In this document: positions 24,131 to 30,474 of the stretch, piece by piece | How positions within the stretch are numbered: position 1 is the stretch's first letter | Layout: every line of letters starts with the position of its first letter | NCBI GenBank assembly: GCA_035620515.1 | Contig: DASPGR010000030.1 | Coordinates: 1-31,203 of the forward strand | Length of the DNA: 31,203 bases | Reading direction: 5' to 3' | Source: SG8-41 sp035620515 | GTDB lineage: Bacteria; Pseudomonadota; Gammaproteobacteria; Burkholderiales; SG8-41 | Position numbers and translations under genes: made by a program | Notes under the pieces: generated by a model | What the model was told of the DNA's origin: nothing | The model's input: only the letters and a program-made list of their open reading frames with translations | The model's database searches: none

Positions 24131-25285
24131 ATGAAGATGGCAAAGGCACGCAGCAAGCAAGAACCCGCAGAACGAAAATACCCGCGCATCGACGAGCGCG
24201 CCGCGGAAAAATTCGTCTCGTTGCAGGAGATCGTGCACACGGCGCGACGCAATCTTCCGCGGGACCTGTGGGACCATCTCTCCGGCGGGTCCGATTCCGA
24301 GACGACGCTCTGCCGCAACCGCCAGGGGCTCGACAGCCTCGCGCTGCGGCAGCGCGTGCTGGTCGACGTGCGGCAAATAGACATGACGACGACGCTCCTC
24401 GGCCGCAAGCTCGCGAGCCCGGTGTTTCTCGCGCCGGTCGGCGGTTTCGTCGGTTTTGCGCATCCCGAGGGCGCTTGCAACGTGGCGCGGGCCGCGGTGG
24501 CGCACGGCACGACCGCTTTCATCAGCACCGCCGCTAAACCGAGCCTCGAAGCAGCGGCGCAGGCGGTCAGCGAGCCGCTCATCTTCCAGCTCTACGTGCG
24601 GGCCGACCGCAAGTGGGTGGAGGACATCCTCGATCGCGCGAAGGCGGCCGGCTACCGCGCGCTTTGCGTGTGCGTGGACCGCAATTACTACGGGCGGCGC
24701 GAGCGCGACATCATCAGCCGCGCCAACGTGCGTGAGGGCTTCGGCGACCCGACCTACCAGATGGGCCTCAAGTGGGAAGACGTCACGTGGATGAAAGAGC
24801 GCATGGGCACACCGCTCATCCTAAAGGGCGTCGCCACGGCTGAGGATGGCCGCCTTGCGGTCGAGCACGGTGCCGATGTCGTCTATGTATCGAATCACGG
24901 CGGCCGGCAGCTCGACCAGGGTCAGGGCACGATCGAGGTCCTGCCGGAGGTCGTCGACGCGGTGGCGGGCCGGGCCGAGATCCTGTTCGATGGCGGGGTC
25001 CTGCGCGGCACCGACGTCGTGAAGGCGCTCGCCCTCGGCGCGCGCGCGGTCGGCGTGGGCAAGCTCCTGGGGTGGGCGCTCGCGGCCGCGGGCGAGGCGG
25101 GTTTAAAGCGCATGCTCGAGCTGATCGACGTGGAGATCCGCACGGCACTCGGATTGATGGGGGTGACCTCGCTCGGGCAGCTCAACCCTTCCTGGGTCCG
25201 CCCGGCGCAACCGGTGCGCCCGGCCACGCAGACGAATGCCTATCCCTGGTTTGAGGAACAGAGCCTGAAAGGAAACCGCCGATGA
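24131..25285 (+). CDS. FMN-dependent alpha-hydroxyacid dehydrogenase/oxidase
   Basis: The 384-residue TIM-barrel flavoprotein belongs to the glycolate oxidase/L-lactate dehydrogenase family. Expected residues are seen at Y155 (FQLYVRADR), D183 (CVDRNYYGRR), K232 (LILKGV), and H256 and R259 in SNHGGRQLD. The FMN-phosphate block DGGVLRGTDVVKALALGA is present. At the N-terminus, LWDHLSGGSDSETTL aligns so that His49 stands where the family has a substrate-carboxylate tyrosine (Tyr24 of spinach glycolate oxidase). It should oxidise an L-2-hydroxyacid to a 2-oxoacid, which could feed the upstream E1/E2 complex. The first 20 residues are rich in Lys/Arg. The stop overlaps the M24 start by ATGA. Confidence 0.9.
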   Translation: MKMAKARSKQEPAERKYPRIDERAAEKFVSLQEIVHTARRNLPRDLWDHLSGGSDSETTLCRNRQGLDSLALRQRVLVDVRQIDMTTTLLGRKLASPVFLAPVGGFVGFAHPEGACNVARAAVAHGTTAFISTAAKPSLEAAAQAVSEPLIFQLYVRADRKWVEDILDRAKAAGYRALCVCVDRNYYGRRERDIISRANVREGFGDPTYQMGLKWEDVTWMKERMGTPLILKGVATAEDGRLAVEHGADVVYVSNHGGRQLDQGQGTIEVLPEVVDAVAGRAEILFDGGVLRGTDVVKALALGARAVGVGKLLGWALAAAGEAGLKRMLELIDVEIRTALGLMGVTSLGQLNPSWVRPAQPVRPATQTNAYPWFEEQSLKGNRR

Positions 25286-26523
25286 ACGCCGTGAAGCGCC
25301 GATCACGCCGGACAAAACGCAAACCCGTCACCGGTCACGGGTCACCGGTCACGCCTTTAAAGCTTGAGCCGCGGTTGAAGGCGATCATGGCGCAGGAGTA
25401 CCCGCGCTTCTCGGATGCGGAGTACGCGCGCCGGCACCGGGCGCTCGGGGCGCTGATGGAGAAGAACAATCTCGACCACCTGCTGGTGATCACCGACCAT
25501 CGCTCGGGCAACGCGCCGCAATGGGTGACGGGCTGGCCCGGCACGGTGGAGGCTTACGTGATTTTCCGGCCGGGCGAGCGGATGTGGATGTCGGTCGAGT
25601 GGGTCAATCACTACCCGCTGGCGAAGAAGATGTGCAGCCACATGGATGTCCATTGGGGCGAGCACCGCGGGCTGCGCAAGATGATCCACGAGCTGCGGCA
25701 TCGCGGCGCCAAGCGCATCGGCGTCATCGGGCCGCTGGCGGCGTCGAAGTACCGCGAGGTCGAGGAGCACTTCCCGCTGGTCGCGCTCGATGCCGAATAC
25801 ATCCGTCTGCGCATGATCAAGTCGGAGGAGGAGCTCGACTGGCTGCGCATCGGCGCTGCGCTCTCCGACGCGGGGCTCGCGGCCCTTCTTGCCGGGACGC
25901 GGCCCGGCTTGACCGAGCGGGAACTCGGCGCGATCGTCGAGAGCGCCTACATCCGGCACGGCGGCACGACGATGATCCACTACATCGGCGTGACCTCCAT
26001 GGCGAAACCGCATATCTACGTGCCGCCGCAGCACCACTCGCCGCGCAAGGTGCGGAAGGGCGACATGGCGTTCTGCGAGCTCTCCGCCTACTGGTGGGAT
26101 TACGCGGGCCAGGTGCTGCGCACCTTTAGCATTGGCGCGGAGCCCACTCCGCTTTACCGCGATCTGCACGCCGCCGCGGAAGCCGCGTTCGACGCGGTAA
26201 CAGGCGTGGCGCGCCACGGCACGACGATGCAAGAAATCGTCGATGCGACCGGCGTCATCGAGAAGAGCGGCTTCACCGTCTGCGACGACCTGATGCACGG
26301 CTTCGGCGGAGGCTACTTTCAGCCCATCATCGGCTCGAAGAGCCGCCCGGCGGGCCCGCTTCCCGACATGACGCTGGAGGAGAACATGACGGTGGTGGTG
26401 CAGCCCAACGTGATCACGCGAGATCACACGGCGGGCGTGCAGGTCGGAGAGCTGATCCGCATCACGCGCACGGGCGTCGAGCGCCTGCACCGCGCGCGCC
26501 GCGGTTTCTTCCGCGTCGGCTAG
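25282..26523 (+). CDS. M24 (creatinase fold) protein lacking nearly all metal ligands, copy 2
   Basis: The 413-residue protein has a creatinase-type N-terminal domain and a pita-bread domain. By eye the metal-ligand positions are E266 (Asp expected), Q277 (Asp), H339 (in LMHGFGGGY), Q374 (Glu) and G389 (Glu), so only the histidine remains. Creatinase itself shows that this fold can work without metal, so a C-N hydrolase is more likely than a peptidase. The ATG at 25282 overlaps the previous stop (ATGA). An alternative ATG at 25387 with GAAGG five bases upstream would remove a basic tail and an embedded heptamer repeat. It is the last gene of the + strand cluster. Confidence 0.82.
   Translation: MNAVKRRSRRTKRKPVTGHGSPVTPLKLEPRLKAIMAQEYPRFSDAEYARRHRALGALMEKNNLDHLLVITDHRSGNAPQWVTGWPGTVEAYVIFRPGERMWMSVEWVNHYPLAKKMCSHMDVHWGEHRGLRKMIHELRHRGAKRIGVIGPLAASKYREVEEHFPLVALDAEYIRLRMIKSEEELDWLRIGAALSDAGLAALLAGTRPGLTERELGAIVESAYIRHGGTTMIHYIGVTSMAKPHIYVPPQHHSPRKVRKGDMAFCELSAYWWDYAGQVLRTFSIGAEPTPLYRDLHAAAEAAFDAVTGVARHGTTMQEIVDATGVIEKSGFTVCDDLMHGFGGGYFQPIIGSKSRPAGPLPDMTLEENMTVVVQPNVITRDHTAGVQVGELIRITRTGVERLHRARRGFFRVG
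25324..25353 (-). repeat. Heptamer tandem repeat lying in frame within the N-terminus of the M24 gene
   Basis: On the - strand the units read GTGACCG, GTGACCC, GTGACCG and GTGACGG. If the M24 gene starts at 25282 the array is translated, giving KPVTGHGSPVTP. If it starts at 25387 the array sits in a 101-base gap, like the other copies. Confidence 0.85.
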
Positions 26524-26548
26524 GCGTTGCGGGCGGGCGCGCCGCCGG

Positions 26549-27532
26549 TCACTTGAGCCGGATCTTCATCGGCGCGACCTGTTTCTCCAACTCGTCGTAG
26601 GTCCTGTCGAAAGTGGCCTTGAACTGCCGGGGCGTCGCGGGCGGCGCAGCTTCCGCTCCGTCGGCTTCGAGCCACTTCGCTGTTTCAGGCTGATTCATTC
26701 CCCGGCTCACCGTTTCGTTGATCGCGAGAATAATCGGCGCGGGCGTTCCGGCCGGCGCGAAAAGAGCGTACTTGTTGGTCACCTGATAACCGGGCAAGCC
26801 CGACTCGGCGACGGTCGGTATGTCCGGGAAAGACTTCGCGCGCTGCGGCCCGGTCACGGCGATCGCCCGCAGCCTGCCGCCTCGGACATGCGGCGTGCTG
26901 GAAATCGTGCTCGAGAAGCCGAGCTGGATCTGGCCGGCGAGCATATCCATCATCGCCGGCGCGTTTCCGCGGTACGGAACGTGGGTCAACTGGATGCCGG
27001 CCATCGAGCTCAGGCGCTCCATGCCGAGATGCGACGTTGTCGCGAGCCCCGCCGAGCCGTAGTTGAGCGCGCCGGGCTTGCTTTTTGCATAGGCGACGAG
27101 CTCCTGCACCGACCTGATCGGCAGCGACGGCACCACGAGCAGCATGTACATCTGCCCGCTCATCTGCACCACCGGCACGAACGTCTTGCGGACGTCGTAC
27201 TTAACGCGCTTCAGCACGGAATTCAGAATCAGGGTGTCCGTCGCGCTGAGCAGCGTGTAGCCATCCGGCGTGGCCTGTGAAGCAAGATCCGAGGCGATCA
27301 CGGTTCCGCCCCCGGGGCGGTTGTCCACGATCACCGACTGCCCCCAGCGTTCGTTGATTTTCCGCGCCCCGACCCGGGTCACGGTGTCGAGCCCCCCTCC
27401 GGGCGCGATTCCAACGATGATGCGGATCGGCTTGCGCGGGTAGTCCGCCGCCATTGCCTGGGCGTGCGGCCCCGACAAGGTGACGGTGACGGCGAGCGCC
27501 AGGACGAGCTGTGCGATTCGTGTCGGCCCCAT
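26549..27532 (-). CDS. Bug/TctC family tripartite tricarboxylate transporter substrate-binding protein
   Basis: The 327-residue protein has a signal peptide (MGPTRIAQLVLALAVTVTL, cleavage probably after AMA before ADYPRKP). It also shows the Bug/TctC hallmarks YPRKPIRIIVGIAPGGGLDT, VDNRPGGGTVIAS and the HVPYRGNAPAMMDMLAGQI stretch. Such proteins bind carboxylates or other small acids in the periplasm. They are often orphans, encoded away from the TctA/TctB membrane subunits, as here. A GGGAG site lies five bases before the ATG at 27532; the longer frame back to 27751 is rejected. It is convergent with the M24 gene, 25 bases away, so it may serve the same pathway but is not in that operon. Confidence 0.92.
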   Translation of the reverse strand: MGPTRIAQLVLALAVTVTLSGPHAQAMAADYPRKPIRIIVGIAPGGGLDTVTRVGARKINERWGQSVIVDNRPGGGTVIASDLASQATPDGYTLLSATDTLILNSVLKRVKYDVRKTFVPVVQMSGQMYMLLVVPSLPIRSVQELVAYAKSKPGALNYGSAGLATTSHLGMERLSSMAGIQLTHVPYRGNAPAMMDMLAGQIQLGFSSTISSTPHVRGGRLRAIAVTGPQRAKSFPDIPTVAESGLPGYQVTNKYALFAPAGTPAPIILAINETVSRGMNQPETAKWLEADGAEAAPPATPRQFKATFDRTYDELEKQVAPMKIRLK

Positions 27533-27667
27533 GGTGTCTCCCTTTCGACCCCCGGACGGATGCGATGTGCGTATCGTCGCACGTCGCGAGAAAAGCCGAA
27601 ATCCGGGCCGTTGCCGGATTCCGGAATGCGGGACCCGCAAATACTGGACGCGCTGGCCCGGGGTTGG

Positions 27668-27675
27668 GCTAGAAT
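27668..27675 (+). promoter_or_regulatory. Candidate -10 element (GCTAGAAT) of a leader-like transcript
   Basis: The octamer is identical to those at 265-272 and 28199-28206. A weak -35-like TGGACG lies at 27645-27650, 19 bases upstream. Transcription from here would run through the small ORF into the tandem terminators. Confidence 0.4.
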
Positions 27676-27798
27676 ACCTTCCCCGGTTGCGCGTCCGCGC
27701 AGCCGGCCTTCCGAGGAGCGATAACAACAACGAGCACGCCAGCGGGCGCACGCGCCCCTGCGCGACGCTTGGCTGCGTGTTGTGCCCGGGAGGGGACC

Positions 27799-28077
27799 AT
27801 GCATTACAAGTTCACGGCCTTGATTACCGCTTGCGGCGGGCGCCGCCGCGTGGCCGTCTTTTCTCCCGCATCTGCCCGATCGTCGCCATGCAGGCAGCGC
27901 GACGGCGGCAACGCTTGGCACTACGTTTTGCAACCCGCGCTGCCTAGGGAGGGGCGCGGGTTTTTTGGGGCGCTGCCGGCTTGTGCCGGCAGCGCCATTT
28001 TCTCGAAAGCGCCGACGATTCCAGAACAGGAGACGGTGCGACGCAGAGCGCATTTGGCAATCGCGGGATTCAAGTAG
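27799..28077 (+). CDS. Putative small or leader ORF overlapping two terminators
   Basis: The 92-codon frame starts MHYKFTALITACGGRRRVAV at an ATG with a strong GGGAGGGG site directly upstream. No family is recognised, and the later part has low-complexity Ala/Pro/Arg composition. Two strong terminator hairpins (27932-27966 and 27969-28002) fall inside the frame, so only the first about 45 codons would usually be transcribed. The arrangement resembles a translated leader that controls read-through, but there is no run of one regulatory amino acid codon. It may be a chance frame. Confidence 0.3.
   Translation: MHYKFTALITACGGRRRVAVFSPASARSSPCRQRDGGNAWHYVLQPALPREGRGFFGALPACAGSAIFSKAPTIPEQETVRRRAHLAIAGFK
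27932..27966 (+). terminator. Intrinsic terminator 1 of a tandem pair
   Basis: AACCCGCGC pairs with GCGCGGGTT over nine bases with a 13-base loop, and six T residues (27961-27966) follow or overlap the stem end. This is a standard Rho-independent terminator for + strand transcription, about 260 bases after the -10-like box at 27668. Confidence 0.8.
27969..28002 (+). terminator. Intrinsic terminator 2 of a tandem pair
   Basis: A perfect 12-base stem (GGCGCTGCCGGC with GCCGGCAGCGCC) and a 4-base loop are followed by ATTTTCT. It begins three bases after the T-run of terminator 1. Confidence 0.8.
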
Positions 28078-28151
28078 TGTAAAGGGGAGCGCCGGCGCGC
28101 CTCGCTCGCGTCCAGGGAGGACGAGACAGAAGCCGCGCCAGAAGAAGCGCA

Positions 28152-28184
28152 GAAGAGGGCGGGGCGCAAGACCCCGCCCTCTTC
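28152..28184 (+). terminator. Strong hairpin, possible terminator, upstream of the ATP-grasp gene
   Basis: GAAGAGGGCGGGG pairs perfectly with CCCCGCCCTCTTC over 13 bases around a 7-base loop, followed by GTTTGTG. The tail is a weak U-tract, so it may be a terminator, an RNA 3' end or an insulator placed just before the promoter of the next gene. Confidence 0.6.
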
Positions 28185-28198
28185 GTTTGTGCGGAAAG

Positions 28199-28206
28199 GC
28201 TAGAAT
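28199..28206 (+). promoter_or_regulatory. Candidate -10 element implying leaderless transcription of the ATP-grasp gene
   Basis: GCTAGAAT ends six bases before the ATG at 28213. If TAGAAT (28201-28206) is the -10 box, transcription would begin at or within a base or two of the start codon. No Shine-Dalgarno sequence is present, which agrees with a leaderless message. Confidence 0.45.
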
Positions 28207-28212
28207 CGCGGC

Positions 28213-29214
28213 ATGGGATCCCGCCGGAAAGATCGATGCGATGTCGCGCTGCTCGTCGACGAGGAGACGGGTGAGTACGCGGAGTCCGGGCGCTTCATTC
28301 CGGAATCGGACGATGTCGAGGAGAAAGTGCTGCGCGCGCTGCGCAGGCACTACAACCGCGTCGAGGTCGTGCCGTTCTCGCCGAAAGTGGTCGAGACGAT
28401 ACGGTGGCTGCACCGCCTGCGCCCGAAAATCATCTTCAACCTGACCGAATGGGTGGAGGGCGACCGCAGGCTCGACGCCGCCATCACCGGGCTCCTCGAC
28501 GTGCTGAAGGTGCGCTACACGGGCACGGGTCCGGACGGCTTGCGGCTCGCGCGCGACAAGGCGCTCTCCAAGCAGATCGTGGCGGAGTTTGGCGTGCCCG
28601 TGCCGCGCTACTACGTCGCGGACGGCCCGCGCGACCTGCGGGGTCACGATCTCGGATTTCCCCTCATCGTCAAGCCGCTCTTCGGTGACGGCTCGGACGA
28701 GGTCAACAAGCATTCCGTGGTGCGCAACGAGAAGCAGCTGCGCGCGCGGGTGCAGGTGCTTCGCAGGCGCCTCGGCGAGCCTGCTGTGTGCGAAGAGTTC
28801 ATTCCCGGGAACGATCTCTACGTCGGGCTGCTCGGCAACGAGCCGCGCGTGCTGACGCCGGTCGAGCTCGTCGTGCGGAGCCACCACCGCGCGGCGCCGC
28901 AGTTTGCGACCTACCGTCTCAAGAACGATCCGCGCTATCGCGCACGCTGGGGCGCGCATTACCGGCGCGCGAGACTATCGCGCGCGCAGATGCGCCAGGT
29001 GCGCTCGGTGAGCCGGCGCATCTTCGAGGCGCTGAAGCTGCGCGATTATGCGCGGCTCGACTTCAGGATCACCCCGGAAGGCGCGATCTACTTCATCGAG
29101 GCGAATCCGAATCCCGACCTCGACCCGCACGCGCTCAATCGCAGCGGCTGCTTTGCAGGCGTCCCGTATGCGAAGCTCGTCAAGACGATCGTAGAGTCGG
29201 CGCGCAATCGCTGA
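28213..29214 (+). CDS. ATP-grasp ligase related to D-alanine-D-alanine ligase
   Basis: The 333-residue protein has an ATP-grasp fold. K154 (LIVKPLFGDGSDEV), the glycine-rich loop at 158-162 and E194-E195 are ATP contacts. D283 (RLDFR), E296 and N298 (FIEANPNPDL) have exactly the spacing of the Ddl magnesium ligands. The N-terminal domain (ESDDVEEKVLRALRRHY, FNLTEW) matches D-Ala-D-Ala-ligase-like proteins, but the family includes many that join other amino acids or peptides. It stands alone, away from any mur/fts cluster, so a role in cell-wall synthesis is not supported. ATG 28213 is the only good start and lacks a ribosome site. Confidence 0.85.
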   Translation: MGSRRKDRCDVALLVDEETGEYAESGRFIPESDDVEEKVLRALRRHYNRVEVVPFSPKVVETIRWLHRLRPKIIFNLTEWVEGDRRLDAAITGLLDVLKVRYTGTGPDGLRLARDKALSKQIVAEFGVPVPRYYVADGPRDLRGHDLGFPLIVKPLFGDGSDEVNKHSVVRNEKQLRARVQVLRRRLGEPAVCEEFIPGNDLYVGLLGNEPRVLTPVELVVRSHHRAAPQFATYRLKNDPRYRARWGAHYRRARLSRAQMRQVRSVSRRIFEALKLRDYARLDFRITPEGAIYFIEANPNPDLDPHALNRSGCFAGVPYAKLVKTIVESARNR

Positions 29215-29228
29215 GGCCGCGAGCGGCG

Positions 29229-29954
29229 TCAGCCGCGCTGCTTGAGAATCGGAGCGGTGAGCTCCGAGAGACGCACTCGCTGATTGCCCCCGCTGTCGAA
29301 GTTCTCCGGATCGAGCCAGCGCAGGAAAGCGCGCTCGAGCTCGGGCCATTCGCTGTCTATGGCCGCATACCAGGCGGTATCGCGGCCGCGTCCCTTGTAG
29401 ACGACGGCCTGGCGGAACACCCCCTCGTACGAGAAGCCAAGGCGCTGCGCCGCGGCACGCGAGGGCGCGTTGAGCGCGTCACATTTCCACTCGTAGCGCC
29501 GGTAGCCGAGCTCGAAGGCGCGCTTCATCATGAGATACATTGCCTCGGTCGCCGCGCGCTTGCGCTGCAGCAGCGGCGAGTAGTTGATGTGGCCGACCTC
29601 GATCACTCCGTTGGCCGGATCAATCCGGAGGTAGCTCGCGACACCGGTCGCCTTGCCAATCCCGTTGTCCACGATCGCGTGATACAGGGGATCGTCGCCG
29701 AGGCATGACGTTTCCATCCAGCGCCGGTAGGCGTCGAATGAATCGAAGGGGCCGGCCGAGCTGTAGGTGAAATTGCGCCCGCTCGGGTCGCGCGCATTCG
29801 CATCGTAGAGCTCCGTCGCGTGACGCGCGGGATCGAGTGGCTCGACCCGGCAATAACGCCCGGCCATGGCCGTGCGCGGCGGCCGCGGTGGCGGTTTCCA
29901 GTCGGGAAGCGGCGGACCGACGGGCTGTCCCAGCGCGTTTTGAAATTCAGGCAT
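29229..29954 (-). CDS. GNAT family N-acetyltransferase (RimJ/RimL-like)
   Basis: The 241-residue protein has a proline-rich N-terminal stretch (residues 8-28) and then a GNAT domain. YHAIVDNGIGKATGVASYLRIDP forms the central strands, VIEVGHINYSPLLQRKRAATEA spans the acetyl-CoA-binding helix start, and ALNAPSRAAAQRLGFSYEGVFRQ is the hallmark of the RimJ/RimL/YdaF type. It transfers an acetyl group to an amine on a protein or small molecule. Its start overlaps the end of the aconitase-like small subunit by eight bases (ATGCCTGA), so it is the last gene of that operon. It is convergent with the ATP-grasp gene at 14 bases. Confidence 0.9.
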   Translation of the reverse strand: MPEFQNALGQPVGPPLPDWKPPPRPPRTAMAGRYCRVEPLDPARHATELYDANARDPSGRNFTYSSAGPFDSFDAYRRWMETSCLGDDPLYHAIVDNGIGKATGVASYLRIDPANGVIEVGHINYSPLLQRKRAATEAMYLMMKRAFELGYRRYEWKCDALNAPSRAAAQRLGFSYEGVFRQAVVYKGRGRDTAWYAAIDSEWPELERAFLRWLDPENFDSGGNQRVRLSELTAPILKQRG

Positions 29955-30474
29955 TCTGTCGTTGCTGCCACCAGCGCTTGAGCCAACCCGAGTTGCCGCC
30001 GACCGCGACGATGTCCATCAGCGCCTCCGGCATCGGGGGGTACTCGCGCGAGACGCCCCGTGTTCGGTTGACGAAGAGCCCGTTGCGGAAGTCGACTTCG
30101 AGCTCATCGCCGCTCTCGCAGATCTCGGTCACGGCGGGACAGTCGGTGAGAACGCGCAAGCCCTCCCCAATCGCTGCGCGGTAGGCGAGAAAGGGCATCG
30201 ATTCGCACACGAGCCCGAGCTCCAGGGCGCGCATGGCGATGTAGCCGTTCATTTTTGGCCCCATGCCGAAGTTGCGGCCGGTGACGATAATGTCGCCGGG
30301 GCGGCAGCGCTGGTGGAACCCCGGGTCCGTCTCCTCGAAGAGATGCGGGATGAGCTCGGCGGGATCGAACTGCCGCGCGACGATGTACCGGTTCGGAATG
30401 ACTCCGCCGGCGTGCGGAACGTCATCGCCGAGCCTGTAGCAGCGTCCCTTGAGCACCCAGTCGAACTCGCTCAT
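29947..30474 (-). CDS. Aconitase-family hydro-lyase small subunit (LeuD-like) with an altered substrate loop
   Basis: The 175-residue protein has the swivel-domain fold of 3-isopropylmalate dehydratase small subunits (VLKGRCYRLGDDVPHAGGVIP, HLFEETDPGF, IIVTGRNFGMG). The loop after GRNFGMG reads PKMNGYIAMRALEL (residues 73-86). In LeuD and aconitases this place is GSSREHA, whose Ser and Arg bind substrate. The loss suggests a different substrate than isopropylmalate. The ATG at 30474 overlaps the large-subunit stop (ATGA). No leuA or leuB is nearby. Confidence 0.85.
   Translation of the reverse strand: MSEFDWVLKGRCYRLGDDVPHAGGVIPNRYIVARQFDPAELIPHLFEETDPGFHQRCRPGDIIVTGRNFGMGPKMNGYIAMRALELGLVCESMPFLAYRAAIGEGLRVLTDCPAVTEICESGDELEVDFRNGLFVNRTRGVSREYPPMPEALMDIVAVGGNSGWLKRWWQQRQNA

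Larger units (their letters stand above)
27533..28212. other. Gene-poor 680-base stretch with hairpin-rich, leader-like character
   Basis: Between the divergently placed Bug gene and the ATP-grasp gene there is no recognisable long gene. It contains a -10-like box (27668-27675), a small ORF with a strong ribosome site (ATG 27799), two adjacent strong hairpins with T-runs (27932-28002), and a 13-base-stem hairpin (28152-28184). A second -10-like box sits against the ATP-grasp start. A 7-base inverted repeat AATCCGG/CCGGATT (27600-27620) lies in the Bug promoter region. Confidence 0.6.

Noticed and set aside
27676..28190. Considered as 6S RNA, tmRNA, RNase P RNA or SRP RNA
   Set aside because: None of the conserved cores I know for these RNAs could be found; only the terminators and hairpins are supported.
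27379..28959. 526-codon - strand open frame opposite the ATP-grasp gene and the leader-like region
   Set aside because: It overlaps both the ATP-grasp gene and the Bug gene, shows no domain, and is typical antisense openness in GC-rich DNA.
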